Shown here: positions 56,141 to 64,000 of the stretch, in pieces
Layout of the letters: each line of letters opens with the position of its first letter
How positions within the stretch are numbered: the stretch's first letter is position 1
Position numbers and translations under genes: made by a program
The notes under the pieces: model-generated
The model's database searches: none
Told to the model about the DNA's origin: nothing
Seen by the model: the letters and a program-made list of their open reading frames with translations, nothing else
Assembly (NCBI RefSeq): GCF_030544485.1
Contig: NZ_CP130610.1
Location: 3,348,001-3,412,000 of the forward strand
DNA: 64,000 bases
Source: Halomonas sp. HAL1
GTDB lineage: Bacteria; Pseudomonadota; Gammaproteobacteria; Pseudomonadales; Halomonadaceae
Direction: 5' to 3'

Positions 56141-56978
56141 GATAAAACTCCTTTAGTGGAACAATTAAAACCTTTCGTCTTAATCACTCGCCTTTTCAAA
56201 CCGAGCACTATGGAGAATAGTCACCAAGCTGAGCACTTCAAGCCATCTGAACTTTAAATAGTCCTTTTTAATTTTTATCAAAAAGACCGTTTAATATAAG
56301 TCAAACACAAGTACCGCTCAACCACTTTCAAAACAATGGCTTAAAGATAAAAAATATTTAACAACATACGTTATAAAACAACTATTTAGCAGCAAAACTA
56401 ATTAGTTATTTTTTTTTAGCTTTATAATAGCGTTACTGAAAGGGTGACTGCCCACCCACTGGAACAATAACCGGAAAGCCACCACTGCTTCTGTCAGCTC
56501 ACCCTGTCAGCTCACCAATGTAAAATATTAACGCTTCCCTTTGAGGGAGCATGACGGGGAGGGGTGAGTAGCAATAAAATCGTAGAAAATCTTCTACTTA
56601 TGTTAAAGATAACTTTTACTTACCCAGCAGCTGGACGCCACACCCACCTAATGCCTACAGTATTTTAGGTATGATTACATGCTCGCAACTAGCATGTAAC
56701 TCCTCTTAAATATTTGTAATGGTTGATTTATAGGTTTGAACAGTAACGTATATTGCTTCAGCTGGGGTAGTTGACTAACAGAGCACATTTACCACTATAT
56801 TGGCTGTTTAGCTTGCGCCAGTTTATAGAGAGAGCTTTGACGTTTATGTAAAGCCGTAGGTAGCAGCACCGTCTCCTTTCTGCCTGTTACCACCATCAAA
56901 GAAGCCCCCTTAATTTCAAACATTTTTTAATAACGGTTACCTAAACTAACCACCACGGTATGAGATAGGAGGTCAGGG
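56141..56978. promoter_or_regulatory. 838-bp divergent control region between the catalase and TPP-P450 operons
   Basis: No gene found. A minus-strand promoter is visible at 56293-56321 (-35 TTGAGC, 17-nt spacer, -10 TATATT). CTGTCAGCTCACC is repeated exactly in tandem at 56491-56503 and 56504-56516. ACAAC-ATAC-GTTAT at 56361-56374 is one base off the dyad seen at 48297 and is centred about 82 bp before the predicted minus-strand start. A plus-strand promoter is less clear; TTGACT near 56770 has a TATATT 19 nt on. Confidence 0.5.
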
Positions 56979-58784
56979 ATGACACAAGAAGTCAGCGACT
57001 TCATCATTGATAGGCTGAAACAGTGGAAGGTATCGCATATTTTCGGCTATTCCGGGGACGGTAATAATGGATTGATGGGCGCGCTCAATCGCGCTGACGA
57101 CTCGATTACCTTTGTACAGCCACGACATGAGGAAATGGCAGCATTCATGGCTTGTGGCTATGCAAAATATACCGGCGAGGTGGGCGTTTGCATGGCGACC
57201 TCCGGGCCGGGCGCGATCCATCTACTTAACGGCCTTTACGACGCTAAAAAAGATCACGTACCGGTCGTCGCTATCGTAGGCCAGCAGGCCCGCACAGCGT
57301 TAGGTGGTGAATACCAGCAAGAAGTGGACTTGATCTCTTTATTTAAGGATGTGGCAGGTGATTTTGTACACCTGGCGACTAGCCCTGGGCAAGTTCGACA
57401 TCTAATTGATCGTGCCATGCGCATCGCCGCCGGTGAACGCACCGTTACCGCTATTGTGGTTCCTAACGATTTACAGTCCCAAAAAGCGGTTGAGACGCCT
57501 GCACACGCCCATGGCACTGTTCACTCTGGCGTTGGTTATACGTCAGCAACTGTCATGCCTGATGAACAGTCCCTTGCCCATGCCGCTGACGTATTAAACG
57601 CTGGCAAGCGGGTCGCCATTTTGATCGGTGCAGGGGCCAGAGGCGCTGAAAGAGAAGTAGAAGAAGTGGCGAACCTTCTTGGCGCGGGTGTTGCTAAAGC
57701 CCTGCTTGGGCGGGATGTACTACCCGATGACCTCCCTTACGTCACGGGGTCGATTGGACTGTTAGGCACCAACCCCAGTTGGACCCTAATGTCTGAGTGC
57801 GACACCTTATTAATGATTGGTTCAAGCTTTCCCTATTCGGAGTTTTTACCCCAAGAGGGGCAAGCAAGCGGTGTACAGATAGATATTGAACCCCGCATGC
57901 TCAGCATGCGTTACCCAATGGACGTTAACCTCACCGGTGATACCCGCAGTACGCTTCAGGCGCTCATACCGCTGCTGAAGCATAAAAGTGATCGAGATTG
58001 GCGGCAGGCTATTGAATCAGCCGTCGCTGAATGGTGGGAGTTATTGCGTGAACGCGCCATGAGCGACGCAAACCCGATCAATCCTCAACGCGTATTTTGG
58101 GAAGCGTCCCCGCGCTTGCCAGACCGCTGCTTACTCAGTTGTGACTCCGGCTCGGCAACCAACTGGTACGCGCGCGACCTTAAGTTTCGCGCGGGTATGC
58201 GCGGCTCGGTTTCAGGCGGCCTGGCAACCATGGGAAACGCGGTACCCTACGCCATAGCAGCCAAATTTGCTTACCCTGAGCGTGTTTCGATCGCTTTTGT
58301 GGGCGACGGTGCCATGCAAATGAGCGGCAATGCTGAACTGCTCACTATTGGTAAATACTGGAGACGCTGGGAAGATCCACGGCTCATTGTGATCGTCCTT
58401 AATAACCGCGATCTTAACCAGGTCACCTGGGAGATGCGTGTCCAGGATGGCGACCCTAAATATGAAGCATCGCAGGACTTACCTGCCTTTTCCTACGCGC
58501 AGTATGCCGAACTGGTTGGCTTGAAAGGCATTGAAGTAACCGATCCAGAGCAGATTGGTAGCGCCTGGGATCAGGCCATTGCCAATAACTGCCCCACCGT
58601 TATTGATTTTCATACAGATCCCGACATTCCCCCTATCCCACCTCATATTTCCAAACAGCAGGCAAAGGCCTATATGTCAGCAATGCTGCATGGGGACCCT
58701 GATGCTTTAGAAACCGTTAAAGCGTCCTTAAAGCAGTTTTCCAAAAGCTTTATTGCTAAAGCGCCTCGCCTCGGGAGGCATTAA
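56979..58784 (+). CDS. Thiamine-diphosphate enzyme, pyruvate oxidase (PoxB)-like
   Basis: 601 residues with the three-domain layout of pyruvate oxidase and acetolactate synthase. FVQPRHEEMAAFMACGYAK (Glu51 active site), GVCMATSGPGAIHLLNGLYD and the thiamine-binding FVGDGAMQMSGN with VLNNRDLNQ (GDG to NN, about 30 apart) are all present. It resembles PoxB most. Depending on the branch, it would decarboxylate pyruvate to acetate with quinone, or with oxygen to acetyl phosphate and hydrogen peroxide. The stop overlaps the P450 ATG (TAATG), so both proteins are made together. Start follows AGGAGGTCAGGG. Confidence 0.85.
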   Translation: MTQEVSDFIIDRLKQWKVSHIFGYSGDGNNGLMGALNRADDSITFVQPRHEEMAAFMACGYAKYTGEVGVCMATSGPGAIHLLNGLYDAKKDHVPVVAIVGQQARTALGGEYQQEVDLISLFKDVAGDFVHLATSPGQVRHLIDRAMRIAAGERTVTAIVVPNDLQSQKAVETPAHAHGTVHSGVGYTSATVMPDEQSLAHAADVLNAGKRVAILIGAGARGAEREVEEVANLLGAGVAKALLGRDVLPDDLPYVTGSIGLLGTNPSWTLMSECDTLLMIGSSFPYSEFLPQEGQASGVQIDIEPRMLSMRYPMDVNLTGDTRSTLQALIPLLKHKSDRDWRQAIESAVAEWWELLRERAMSDANPINPQRVFWEASPRLPDRCLLSCDSGSATNWYARDLKFRAGMRGSVSGGLATMGNAVPYAIAAKFAYPERVSIAFVGDGAMQMSGNAELLTIGKYWRRWEDPRLIVIVLNNRDLNQVTWEMRVQDGDPKYEASQDLPAFSYAQYAELVGLKGIEVTDPEQIGSAWDQAIANNCPTVIDFHTDPDIPPIPPHISKQQAKAYMSAMLHGDPDALETVKASLKQFSKSFIAKAPRLGRH

Positions 58785-60082
58785 TGGGCCGCAATGATGA
58801 GCCGCCGCTGGCGAGCTGGGAGTGTACGTATCCATTAGCACGCAGTGGTTATCCTTATATTTCGGCTCAGTGTGAGCGGTTAGGAACAAACCTTTTCCGC
58901 TCTCGATTAATGTTTAAAAAAACACTATTTATGAGGGGCGAAGAAGCCGCCGAGCTTTTTTACGATGATGCACGTTTCAGCCGTGAGAATGCGGCGCCCA
59001 CACGGTTGAAAAAGACGCTGTTTGGTGAAGGGGGAGTCCAAGGGCTGGAAGGAGAGGCGCATCATCAACGCAAAGCACTGTTTCTTTCATTAATGTCCCA
59101 GTCGCGCATTGATGAACTCATGCAGCTGGTCGAGCAACATTGGCAATTGCGCCTCAATTATTGGGAGTCGCAAGCCTCGATCACCCTCCTTGATGAACTT
59201 CATCACATTTTATGCCGGGCAGCCTGCGCTTGGTGCGGTATTCCGCTACACAATGTCGATGCTCCAGAGATGGCCGAGCAATTAGTACTCATGATTGAAG
59301 GCGGCGCTGCTATCGGGCCCAAGCATTGGGCAAGCCGCCGAGCACGGCGTCAAACTGAAAATGCACTACTAGACTTAATCAAGCAGTACCAACAAGGGCT
59401 GCATGAAGTCGACCCCGCATTACCATTCGCTACGTTTGTTGATTTTCGTGATGCGCAGGGCAAGCCTCTGCCCAATCGCATTGTTGCCGTGGAGTTGATT
59501 AATATCATCCGGCCCATCGTGGCAGTGGCAAGGTACATGGTGTTTGCCGTATTGGCGATGCATGAGCATCCGGACTGTTATGAAAAGCTCAAGCACCAAG
59601 GGGCAAGCCATTATCGTCGGCACTTCATTCAAGAGGTCCGGCGTTATTACCCTTTCTTTCCATTTCTAGCCGCTCGCGTTAACACTGACTTTACTTGGCA
59701 AGGCTATCGCTTTAAGCGCGGTCGGCAAGCGATTCTTGATCTCTACGGTACCAATCATGACGCCCATCGCTGGGAAGCACCCGACCAGTTCTATCCTGAA
59801 CGTTTCGAGCAGGAAGAGGTTGATTTGCATCGTTTTGCAATGATTCCTCAAGGCGGTAGCGATCATGCTACTCAGCATCGCTGCCCCGGCGAGTGGATCA
59901 CACTGGCTTTGATCGACTTGGCAATTGAGAAATTCATTCACCAGCTTCGCTATGACGTACCGTGGCAAGACCTTACGGTCGATCTCAATGTAATACCGGC
60001 TCGCCCACGAAGCGGCTTTATCATTTCTAATATTCACTCTATTAATTCTTCTCAGCCCAGCGCTGAGGAAGAACGCTTTTAA
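58784..60082 (+). CDS. CYP152-type fatty-acid peroxygenase P450
   Basis: 432 residues. The heme ligand Cys367 is in HATQHRCPGEWITLAL, and the I helix reads INIIRPIVAVARYMV with Arg243-Pro244, the pair that replaces the usual acid-alcohol of oxygen-using P450s and marks CYP152 (BSbeta, SPalpha, OleT). The position equivalent to BSbeta Gln85 is Gln86 (GGVQGLEG), so hydroxylation rather than OleT-type decarboxylation (which needs His there) is expected. It uses hydrogen peroxide directly to oxidise fatty acids without reductase. Translation is coupled to the TPP enzyme by a TAATG overlap. No signal peptide. Confidence 0.92.
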   Translation: MGRNDEPPLASWECTYPLARSGYPYISAQCERLGTNLFRSRLMFKKTLFMRGEEAAELFYDDARFSRENAAPTRLKKTLFGEGGVQGLEGEAHHQRKALFLSLMSQSRIDELMQLVEQHWQLRLNYWESQASITLLDELHHILCRAACAWCGIPLHNVDAPEMAEQLVLMIEGGAAIGPKHWASRRARRQTENALLDLIKQYQQGLHEVDPALPFATFVDFRDAQGKPLPNRIVAVELINIIRPIVAVARYMVFAVLAMHEHPDCYEKLKHQGASHYRRHFIQEVRRYYPFFPFLAARVNTDFTWQGYRFKRGRQAILDLYGTNHDAHRWEAPDQFYPERFEQEEVDLHRFAMIPQGGSDHATQHRCPGEWITLALIDLAIEKFIHQLRYDVPWQDLTVDLNVIPARPRSGFIISNIHSINSSQPSAEEERF

Positions 60083-60185
60083 GCCATTGTTTTTTTTAAT
60101 AACGCAGGAGAGAAGCCATGAATCATCAATCAACTGACAAAAAGAGTAACGAAACCAAAAAAGCAGAACAGGGCGGTCTCAATGA

Positions 60186-61255
60186 CCAAGTGCAACACCT
60201 AACCTATCAGGTAGGGTATTGCCATGACTCACTGTTATCGCCATCTTTCTGCCGAAGACCGAGCCGCCATCATGCTGATGCGGGCTAACCACTCGATTCG
60301 CGCTATCGCCCGTCAGTTAGGGCGTTCGCCCAGTACTATTTCACGAGAACTGGTGCGTCATACTGTTAGCCCTAACAGAGCGTATGACGCCAGCCTCGCT
60401 GGACATCGCGCCCGACTGACCCGCTGTCGGCCTCGCCGTAGCTTGAAGCTTCCTCTCGACGGTGAGCTGTTCGAACTGGTGGTCTACCTGCTGCGCAAGT
60501 ACTGGTCACCAGAGCAAATAGCCCGCACACTAAAGCGTATGTTTCCTGATAATACTGACCGCCACGTCTCGCACGAAGCCATCTACAATGCGCTCTATCT
60601 CATGCCGCGCGGCTCGCTCAAGAAAGAGCTGATTGCCTGTTTGCGCCAGGGTAAAGGTAAACGACGCCCTCGCAGCCGTGGCAAGGATAGGCGACAACAG
60701 ATTCCAGACTTGGTGAGCATCCATCTGCGGCCGCCTGAAATCGAAGATCGCCTGATGCCCGGCCACTGGGAAGGGGATCTCATCATGGGCGCTAACAATC
60801 GCTCTGCCGTTGGTACATTGGTGGAGCGCACGACGCGTTTAGTGATTCTGGCGAAAGTGGATGGCACCACGGCCACAGCGGCGGCTGTCGGCTTCAGCGA
60901 CAAGCTCAATGAGGTGCCGCGCTCCCTGCGCCTGTCCATGACCTATGACCAGGGCAAAGAGATGGTGAAACATGCCGAGATCACTCAGAAGACGGGGACA
61001 GCGATCTACTTTGCCGACCCGCATAGCCCATGGCAGCGGGGTTCCAATGAGAACACCAACGGGCTGTTGAGACAGTACTTGCCAAAGGGCACGGATCTGT
61101 CGGTCTACAGCCAGGAAGAACTCGACGAGATCGCCGACTCACTCAATACACGGCCGCGCAAGACACTGGATTGGCGCTCGCCACTGGAAGTCTACGCCGA
61201 GGTGCTCAAGAAATCCGTCGCCGGCCCGAGCACTCTTCAATAGTGTTGCACTTGG
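60186..61255 (+). mobile_element. IS30-family insertion sequence
   Basis: 1070 bp with 13-bp perfect terminal inverted repeats (CCAAGTGCAACAC at the left, GTGTTGCACTTGG at the right). It contains one intact transposase gene. No direct target duplication is obvious at the flanks, so the exact ends may be off by a few bases. It lies inside the hydrophilic-protein gene. Confidence 0.85.
60224..61243 (+). CDS. IS30-family transposase
   Basis: 339 residues. The N-terminal helix-turn-helix reads LSAEDRAAIMLMRANHS and IRAIARQLGRSPSTISREL, the C-terminal integrase core has PGHWEGDLIMG (first Asp), MTYDQGKEMVKH (second Asp) and PWQRGSNENTNGLLRQYLPKG with the final Glu. These are the canonical DDE blocks of the IS30 family. 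The frame is intact, so this copy may still move. The start ATG follows GGTATTGCC and overlaps the element's left end. Confidence 0.95.
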   Translation: MTHCYRHLSAEDRAAIMLMRANHSIRAIARQLGRSPSTISRELVRHTVSPNRAYDASLAGHRARLTRCRPRRSLKLPLDGELFELVVYLLRKYWSPEQIARTLKRMFPDNTDRHVSHEAIYNALYLMPRGSLKKELIACLRQGKGKRRPRSRGKDRRQQIPDLVSIHLRPPEIEDRLMPGHWEGDLIMGANNRSAVGTLVERTTRLVILAKVDGTTATAAAVGFSDKLNEVPRSLRLSMTYDQGKEMVKHAEITQKTGTAIYFADPHSPWQRGSNENTNGLLRQYLPKGTDLSVYSQEELDEIADSLNTRPRKTLDWRSPLEVYAEVLKKSVAGPSTLQ

Positions 61256-61597
61256 AACTTGAGGCCGCCCAGCTCATCGACAAGGATATTCCCGATGTCG
61301 ATGAAAATACTGACCATAAGGGTTCTCACCATCACGAGCCCAAACCCTTTCGGCCAGACGAGAATGTGGATAATCAGAAGGCGGAGGAGTCTCCATCATC
61401 ACCAGCTCATAACACTTCTATTAAGGAAACACCTATCCCGGGCGCCCAACTGGCTAAGGAGAAAAAAATGCACAAAGATAATATTGATCAAAAATCAGCC
61501 AAGGCCGATCCCAAGGGCAGTGAATAGCGGGAATGATAGTGTGCTATTGATGCGTTTAGACCGCCATTATTAAGCTTATTTTTACGAGGAACTTACC

Positions 61598-61888
61598 GTG
61601 AAAGATTCAGTTTACGATGATAAACAGCAGCTTATAGGTCACTTTGTTAAAGATAAATACCTAGAACGGGTAGCGCTTGAAGCAAGCGATGGGAATACGT
61701 ACAGCATTCCTACCCAGGAATTAACCCGCCAAGATGACCACTGGATACTGGCCAAGCCGTTGAGTGAGTATATAAAGCTGTCTACTTATCGAAAACAACA
61801 GGAGCATGTCGATGAGATGAGCGATGAAAGCTTTCCTGCAAGCGATCCACCCGATTTCACATTAGGAAAAAATGAACCTAATCAATAG
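61598..61888 (+). CDS. Small stress protein with SDESFPASDPPD motif
   Basis: 96 residues. The N-terminal half (DDKQQLIGHFVKDKYLERV, then SDGNTYSIPTQEL) looks like a small beta domain. The tail carries DEMSDESFPASDPPDFT, a short motif found at the C-terminal ends of many small stress-island proteins in proteobacteria. No enzymatic motif. ACGAGGAACTTACC precedes the GTG/ATG region and ATG is clear. It follows the split hydrophilic-protein gene and probably belongs to the same stress block. Function unknown. Confidence 0.7.
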   Translation: MKDSVYDDKQQLIGHFVKDKYLERVALEASDGNTYSIPTQELTRQDDHWILAKPLSEYIKLSTYRKQQEHVDEMSDESFPASDPPDFTLGKNEPNQ

Positions 61889-62106
61889 GCAGGGAACACT
61901 AGTTGAAATTGACTGCTAGAAGGCATTTTGAGCTGATTCAATTAAATAAAAATTAAATACAATGAAGCCAATTGCTTAGTCTAGCAGTTATTTTTAGCTA
62001 ATGTGATTAGTTAACAACCGGACTCACATGCTACCTCTTATCACAAGCTACTGCTTTGCTAGTTAATAAATGCTAGCCAACTTCGTCATTACCAGGGAGC
62101 ACGCAA

Positions 62107-62844
62107 ATGCATACCAAAAAAGATCAGAACTCTTTTTGGTCTAAGCGCGCACTCTTATTCATTGTATTAGGGATATTACCAGCGTTGGCCTTGCTAGGAT
62201 GCCGCTATCCTACCGATATAGAACATACGATGGAAAGAATTCAAAATGGTGTGCTGGAGGTTGGGCTAACTGAGAATTCGCCTTGGGTGATACGTACCAA
62301 CGATGGCCCTGCTGGACTCGAACCGGAAATCATCCGCTCACTGGCTGAACAGTTGAATTCGAAAATCCGCTGGCACTGGGATAGTGAAGATGATTTGCTA
62401 GCCGCTCTGCAGCATCACCAACTTGACTTGGTGATAGGAGGATTAACTAATCGCTCTCGCCTGAGCCAGCAGGCGGCGCTGACACGCCCTTATTATCAAA
62501 GCCGCTATACTGTCGGCTTTCCCTCAGGGGTGCCATTGCCCACCTCGTTAAATGGGTTGGAAGTCGCTATTCCTCCCGTAAACCATATGCATGCAGCGCT
62601 CAAAGAAAAAAATGCCAAGCCGGTCAAAGTTACCGATATTACTCGTACTGAAAGCCCCATCGCCGCGCCTACATGGTGGTTATCGGCCCATGGGTTGATT
62701 GCCGGTCCGTGGGAGATAATTATCGATAAGCATGTGATGGCGCTGCCTAAAGGTGAGAACGCTTGGATGCTGGCATTGCAACGCCACCTTAATGGCTACT
62801 CCAATATTGAGCAGGGACTACAGCAACTGGAGGCGGCGCAATGA
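62107..62844 (+). CDS. Family 3 solute-binding-like lipoprotein
   Basis: 245 residues with a signal peptide ending in a lipobox LALLGC (Cys32), so membrane anchored. The mature part has the SBP_bac_3 pattern: GVLEVGLTENSPWVIR, GLEPEIIRSLAEQLNSKI, ALQHHQLDLVIGGLTNRSR and YQSRYTVGF. It would bind a small polar solute. It lacks neighbouring ABC permease or ATPase genes and is instead coupled by a 4-nt overlap (ATGA) to a CDF cation carrier. GGGAGCACGC precedes the ATG. Ligand unknown; a metal-chelating or signalling use is possible. Confidence 0.8.
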   Translation: MHTKKDQNSFWSKRALLFIVLGILPALALLGCRYPTDIEHTMERIQNGVLEVGLTENSPWVIRTNDGPAGLEPEIIRSLAEQLNSKIRWHWDSEDDLLAALQHHQLDLVIGGLTNRSRLSQQAALTRPYYQSRYTVGFPSGVPLPTSLNGLEVAIPPVNHMHAALKEKNAKPVKVTDITRTESPIAAPTWWLSAHGLIAGPWEIIIDKHVMALPKGENAWMLALQRHLNGYSNIEQGLQQLEAAQ

Positions 62845-63785
62845 AAATAAGGCAAGTGTATCAACTGCCCCCTGATAAACAGAAAGACCTTGATTACCTG
62901 GTACGGCTTGAATGGTGGAACCTGGGGTTTCGCATTTCAATCGTCGGTGTATTGGCATTAGTGTTAGGTAGTAGTCAGGCCATGAGAGTGGCTTGGTTTG
63001 AAGATATGCTCTCTTTAATCCCTCCTATCGCCTTTCTGATCGCAATGCGTTATCGCAACCGACCCCCTAATGCGATCTTTCCATATGGGTATCAACGTGC
63101 CACGAGTATCGCCTTCCTCTGTGCAGCCACCGCCCTGGCGCTACTCGGCGGTATTCTGTTGCTTGATTCGTTGCTTAAGCTCGCCAAGATGGAACATCCC
63201 AGCATTGGCGCCGTCGAGCTCTTCGGCACCACTTTCTGGATGGGGTGGTTAATGATTGGTGCGCTGATTTATAGCGTCATACCTCCCGTCATCATCGGTC
63301 ATCTACAGATGAAAGCCGCCAAAAAAGTACATGAAAAAACGGTGTTTGTTGATGGCAAGATGAGCAAGGCGGACTGGATGACTGGGCTTGCCGCTATCGC
63401 CGGAATAGTCGGCGTTGGCGCTGGCCTATGGTGGGCGGACGCGTTGGCGGGCGCGCTTATCGCGCTTGATGTCACCAAGGATGGCGTGACTAATGTGAAG
63501 GAGGCTGTGGGTGACCTTCTCGACCGAAGACCCCGTTTTACTTCTAAAGCTGAGCCGGAACACCTTGCTGAAGAGCTGGAAGAACAATTATGTGCCATGG
63601 GGTGGGTCGCCAGTGCCGCCGTGCGCTTACGTGAGGAAGGGCACATCTTTAGCGGAGAAGCGTTTGTGGTGCCCCATAGCGATGAGAATTTGGCTCAACA
63701 CTTACGCGACGCTGCTCAGTTTTTAAACCATTACGATTGGCGTATTTATGAAGTAGTGGTGACGGCTTGGCCCAGCGAAAACTGA
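62841..63785 (+). CDS. Cation diffusion facilitator (CDF) family transporter
   Basis: 314 residues with six hydrophobic helices (about 32-195) and a soluble C-terminal domain. FEDMLSLIPPIAF (helix 2, Glu/Asp) and DGKMSKADWMTGLAAI (helix 5 start, Asp) hold acidic residues where CDF carriers bind metal, though the usual His-x3-Asp of zinc exporters is not obvious. The cytosolic tail (about 210-314) is like the CDF ferredoxin-fold domain. It probably exports a divalent metal or H+-exchanges. Overlaps the binding-protein gene, an unusual pairing. Confidence 0.85.
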   Translation: MKIRQVYQLPPDKQKDLDYLVRLEWWNLGFRISIVGVLALVLGSSQAMRVAWFEDMLSLIPPIAFLIAMRYRNRPPNAIFPYGYQRATSIAFLCAATALALLGGILLLDSLLKLAKMEHPSIGAVELFGTTFWMGWLMIGALIYSVIPPVIIGHLQMKAAKKVHEKTVFVDGKMSKADWMTGLAAIAGIVGVGAGLWWADALAGALIALDVTKDGVTNVKEAVGDLLDRRPRFTSKAEPEHLAEELEEQLCAMGWVASAAVRLREEGHIFSGEAFVVPHSDENLAQHLRDAAQFLNHYDWRIYEVVVTAWPSEN

Positions 63786-63860
63786 ATCGAATCGCCGATA
63801 TTGTAAAGCTTTTCACCATTAACGAAATCCCGAGACGAGATACCCTGACCGGGTTCATTT

Positions 63861-64000
63861 ATGCTCACATTACTTAGTGATATGTCGCTAACTGCCGCTT
63901 TTGCACTGCTCAGCGTTTGCGCCGTCGTTATTGGCATCATTGGCACCCGGCTTGCGCGGATTGTCGACGACCTCGCTGATCGTACCGGATTAGGTGAGGC
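63861..64000 (+). CDS. Na+/Ca2+-antiporter-family protein, 5' end only
   Basis: From ATG 63861 the frame stays open to the window end (46 codons). One hydrophobic helix (LTAAFALLSVCAVVIGIIG) is followed by GTRLARIVDDLADRTGLGE, the conserved opening of YrbG-like sodium:calcium antiporters, where it leads to the first metal-binding repeat. The ribosome site is weak (GGGTTC). The rest of the gene lies outside the window. Confidence 0.75.
   Translation, partial: MLTLLSDMSLTAAFALLSVCAVVIGIIGTRLARIVDDLADRTGLGE

Larger units (their letters stand above)
60118..61527 (+). pseudogene. Hydrophilic-protein gene interrupted by IS30
   Basis: The 5' part (60118-60185) after CAGGAG encodes M-N-H-Q-S-T-D-K-K-S and on to GGLNDQ; the 3' part (61256-61527) resumes LEAAQLIDKDIPDVDENTD and ends AKADPKGSE. 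The joined product is strongly hydrophilic, with many Asp, Glu, Lys, His and Pro and no hydrophobic core, like a desiccation or salt-protective disordered protein. The 1.07-kb insertion cuts it in two. It stands between the P450 gene and the small DESFPASDPPD-motif gene, so it was probably part of the same stress block. Homology unknown. Confidence 0.7.

Noticed and set aside
58784..60082. OleT-type terminal-alkene-forming P450
   Set aside because: The key His of OleT is Gln here, so the hydroxylase reading is preferred; not tested.
60183..61258. Direct target duplication flanking the IS30 element
   Set aside because: No matching 2-4 bp direct repeat was found next to the 13-bp inverted repeats, so none is reported.

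Overview
The window looks like a chromosomal segment of a moderately halophilic gammaproteobacterium of the Halomonadaceae (Halomonas/Vreelandella type). This is inferred from moderate GC content, an ectoine hydroxylase gene (ectD), a BCCT osmolyte carrier, TRAP transporters, a FabY-type ketosynthase next to coaD, and the polA-thrB neighbourhood also known from Pseudomonas. No rRNA, tRNA or CRISPR array was seen. The species call is an inference.

Layout. 1-11.8 kb is mostly minus-strand housekeeping: a small PLDc_N-like membrane protein, a retropepsin-like protease, a UMF1-type MFS carrier, a BCCT carrier with a tiny membrane protein behind it, an AEC carrier, glnE, dgkA, dacB (PBP4), an SMR pump overlapping a TrmB-like methyltransferase. 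12-19.8 kb is plus-strand: fabY-coaD-yfhL-dinF, atoE, an acyl-CoA thioesterase, a voltage-sensor-like membrane protein without a pore, and a LysE exporter. 19.8-29.4 kb holds an I78 inhibitor lipoprotein, an entericidin, a HIT protein, a four-gene minus operon (two lipoproteins, DUF1007, NicO nickel/cobalt carrier), glycerate kinase, dps, pepD and tmcA. 29.8-37 kb is transport: a dctPQM TRAP system with a terminator-like attenuator after dctP, then a ferric-iron-type ABC transporter split over three transcription units, with a Fur box overlapping the promoter of its binding protein.

An IS150-group IS3 element (37067-38507) sits in the loop of the terminator hairpin that once served the iron-binding-protein gene and convergent polA. 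It has a 4-bp target duplication, and its transposase genes are broken. After it come polA, thrB-speA (4-nt overlap), a FAH-family hydrolase and ectD.

46.4-51.8 kb is AT-richer and looks accessory. It has a Crp/Fnr-family regulator overlapping a membrane-anchored protein gene, divergent from an ATP-grasp ligase plus CocE/NonD (S15) hydrolase pair. A perfect 14-bp dyad of Fnr-site geometry lies between them. 51.9-53.9 kb is a cytochrome-oxidase assembly remnant: a decayed cytochrome c gene, then ctaG and a SCO gene.

54-61.9 kb is a stress and peroxide island. It has a DUF892 ferritin-like protein, manganese catalase, two micro-ORFs, a small helical protein and a KGG-repeat protein on the minus strand. 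Divergent from these is a PoxB-like thiamine-diphosphate enzyme gene fused by a TAATG overlap to a CYP152-type (peroxygenase) P450, followed by a hydrophilic-protein gene split by an IS30 element. The best candidate for an undescribed system is this pair: a possible peroxide-forming oxidase next to a peroxide-consuming P450, with a catalase operon opposite. The ATP-grasp/CocE cassette is second. The window ends with a solute-binding lipoprotein overlapping a CDF cation carrier and the start of a Na+/Ca2+-antiporter-type gene.
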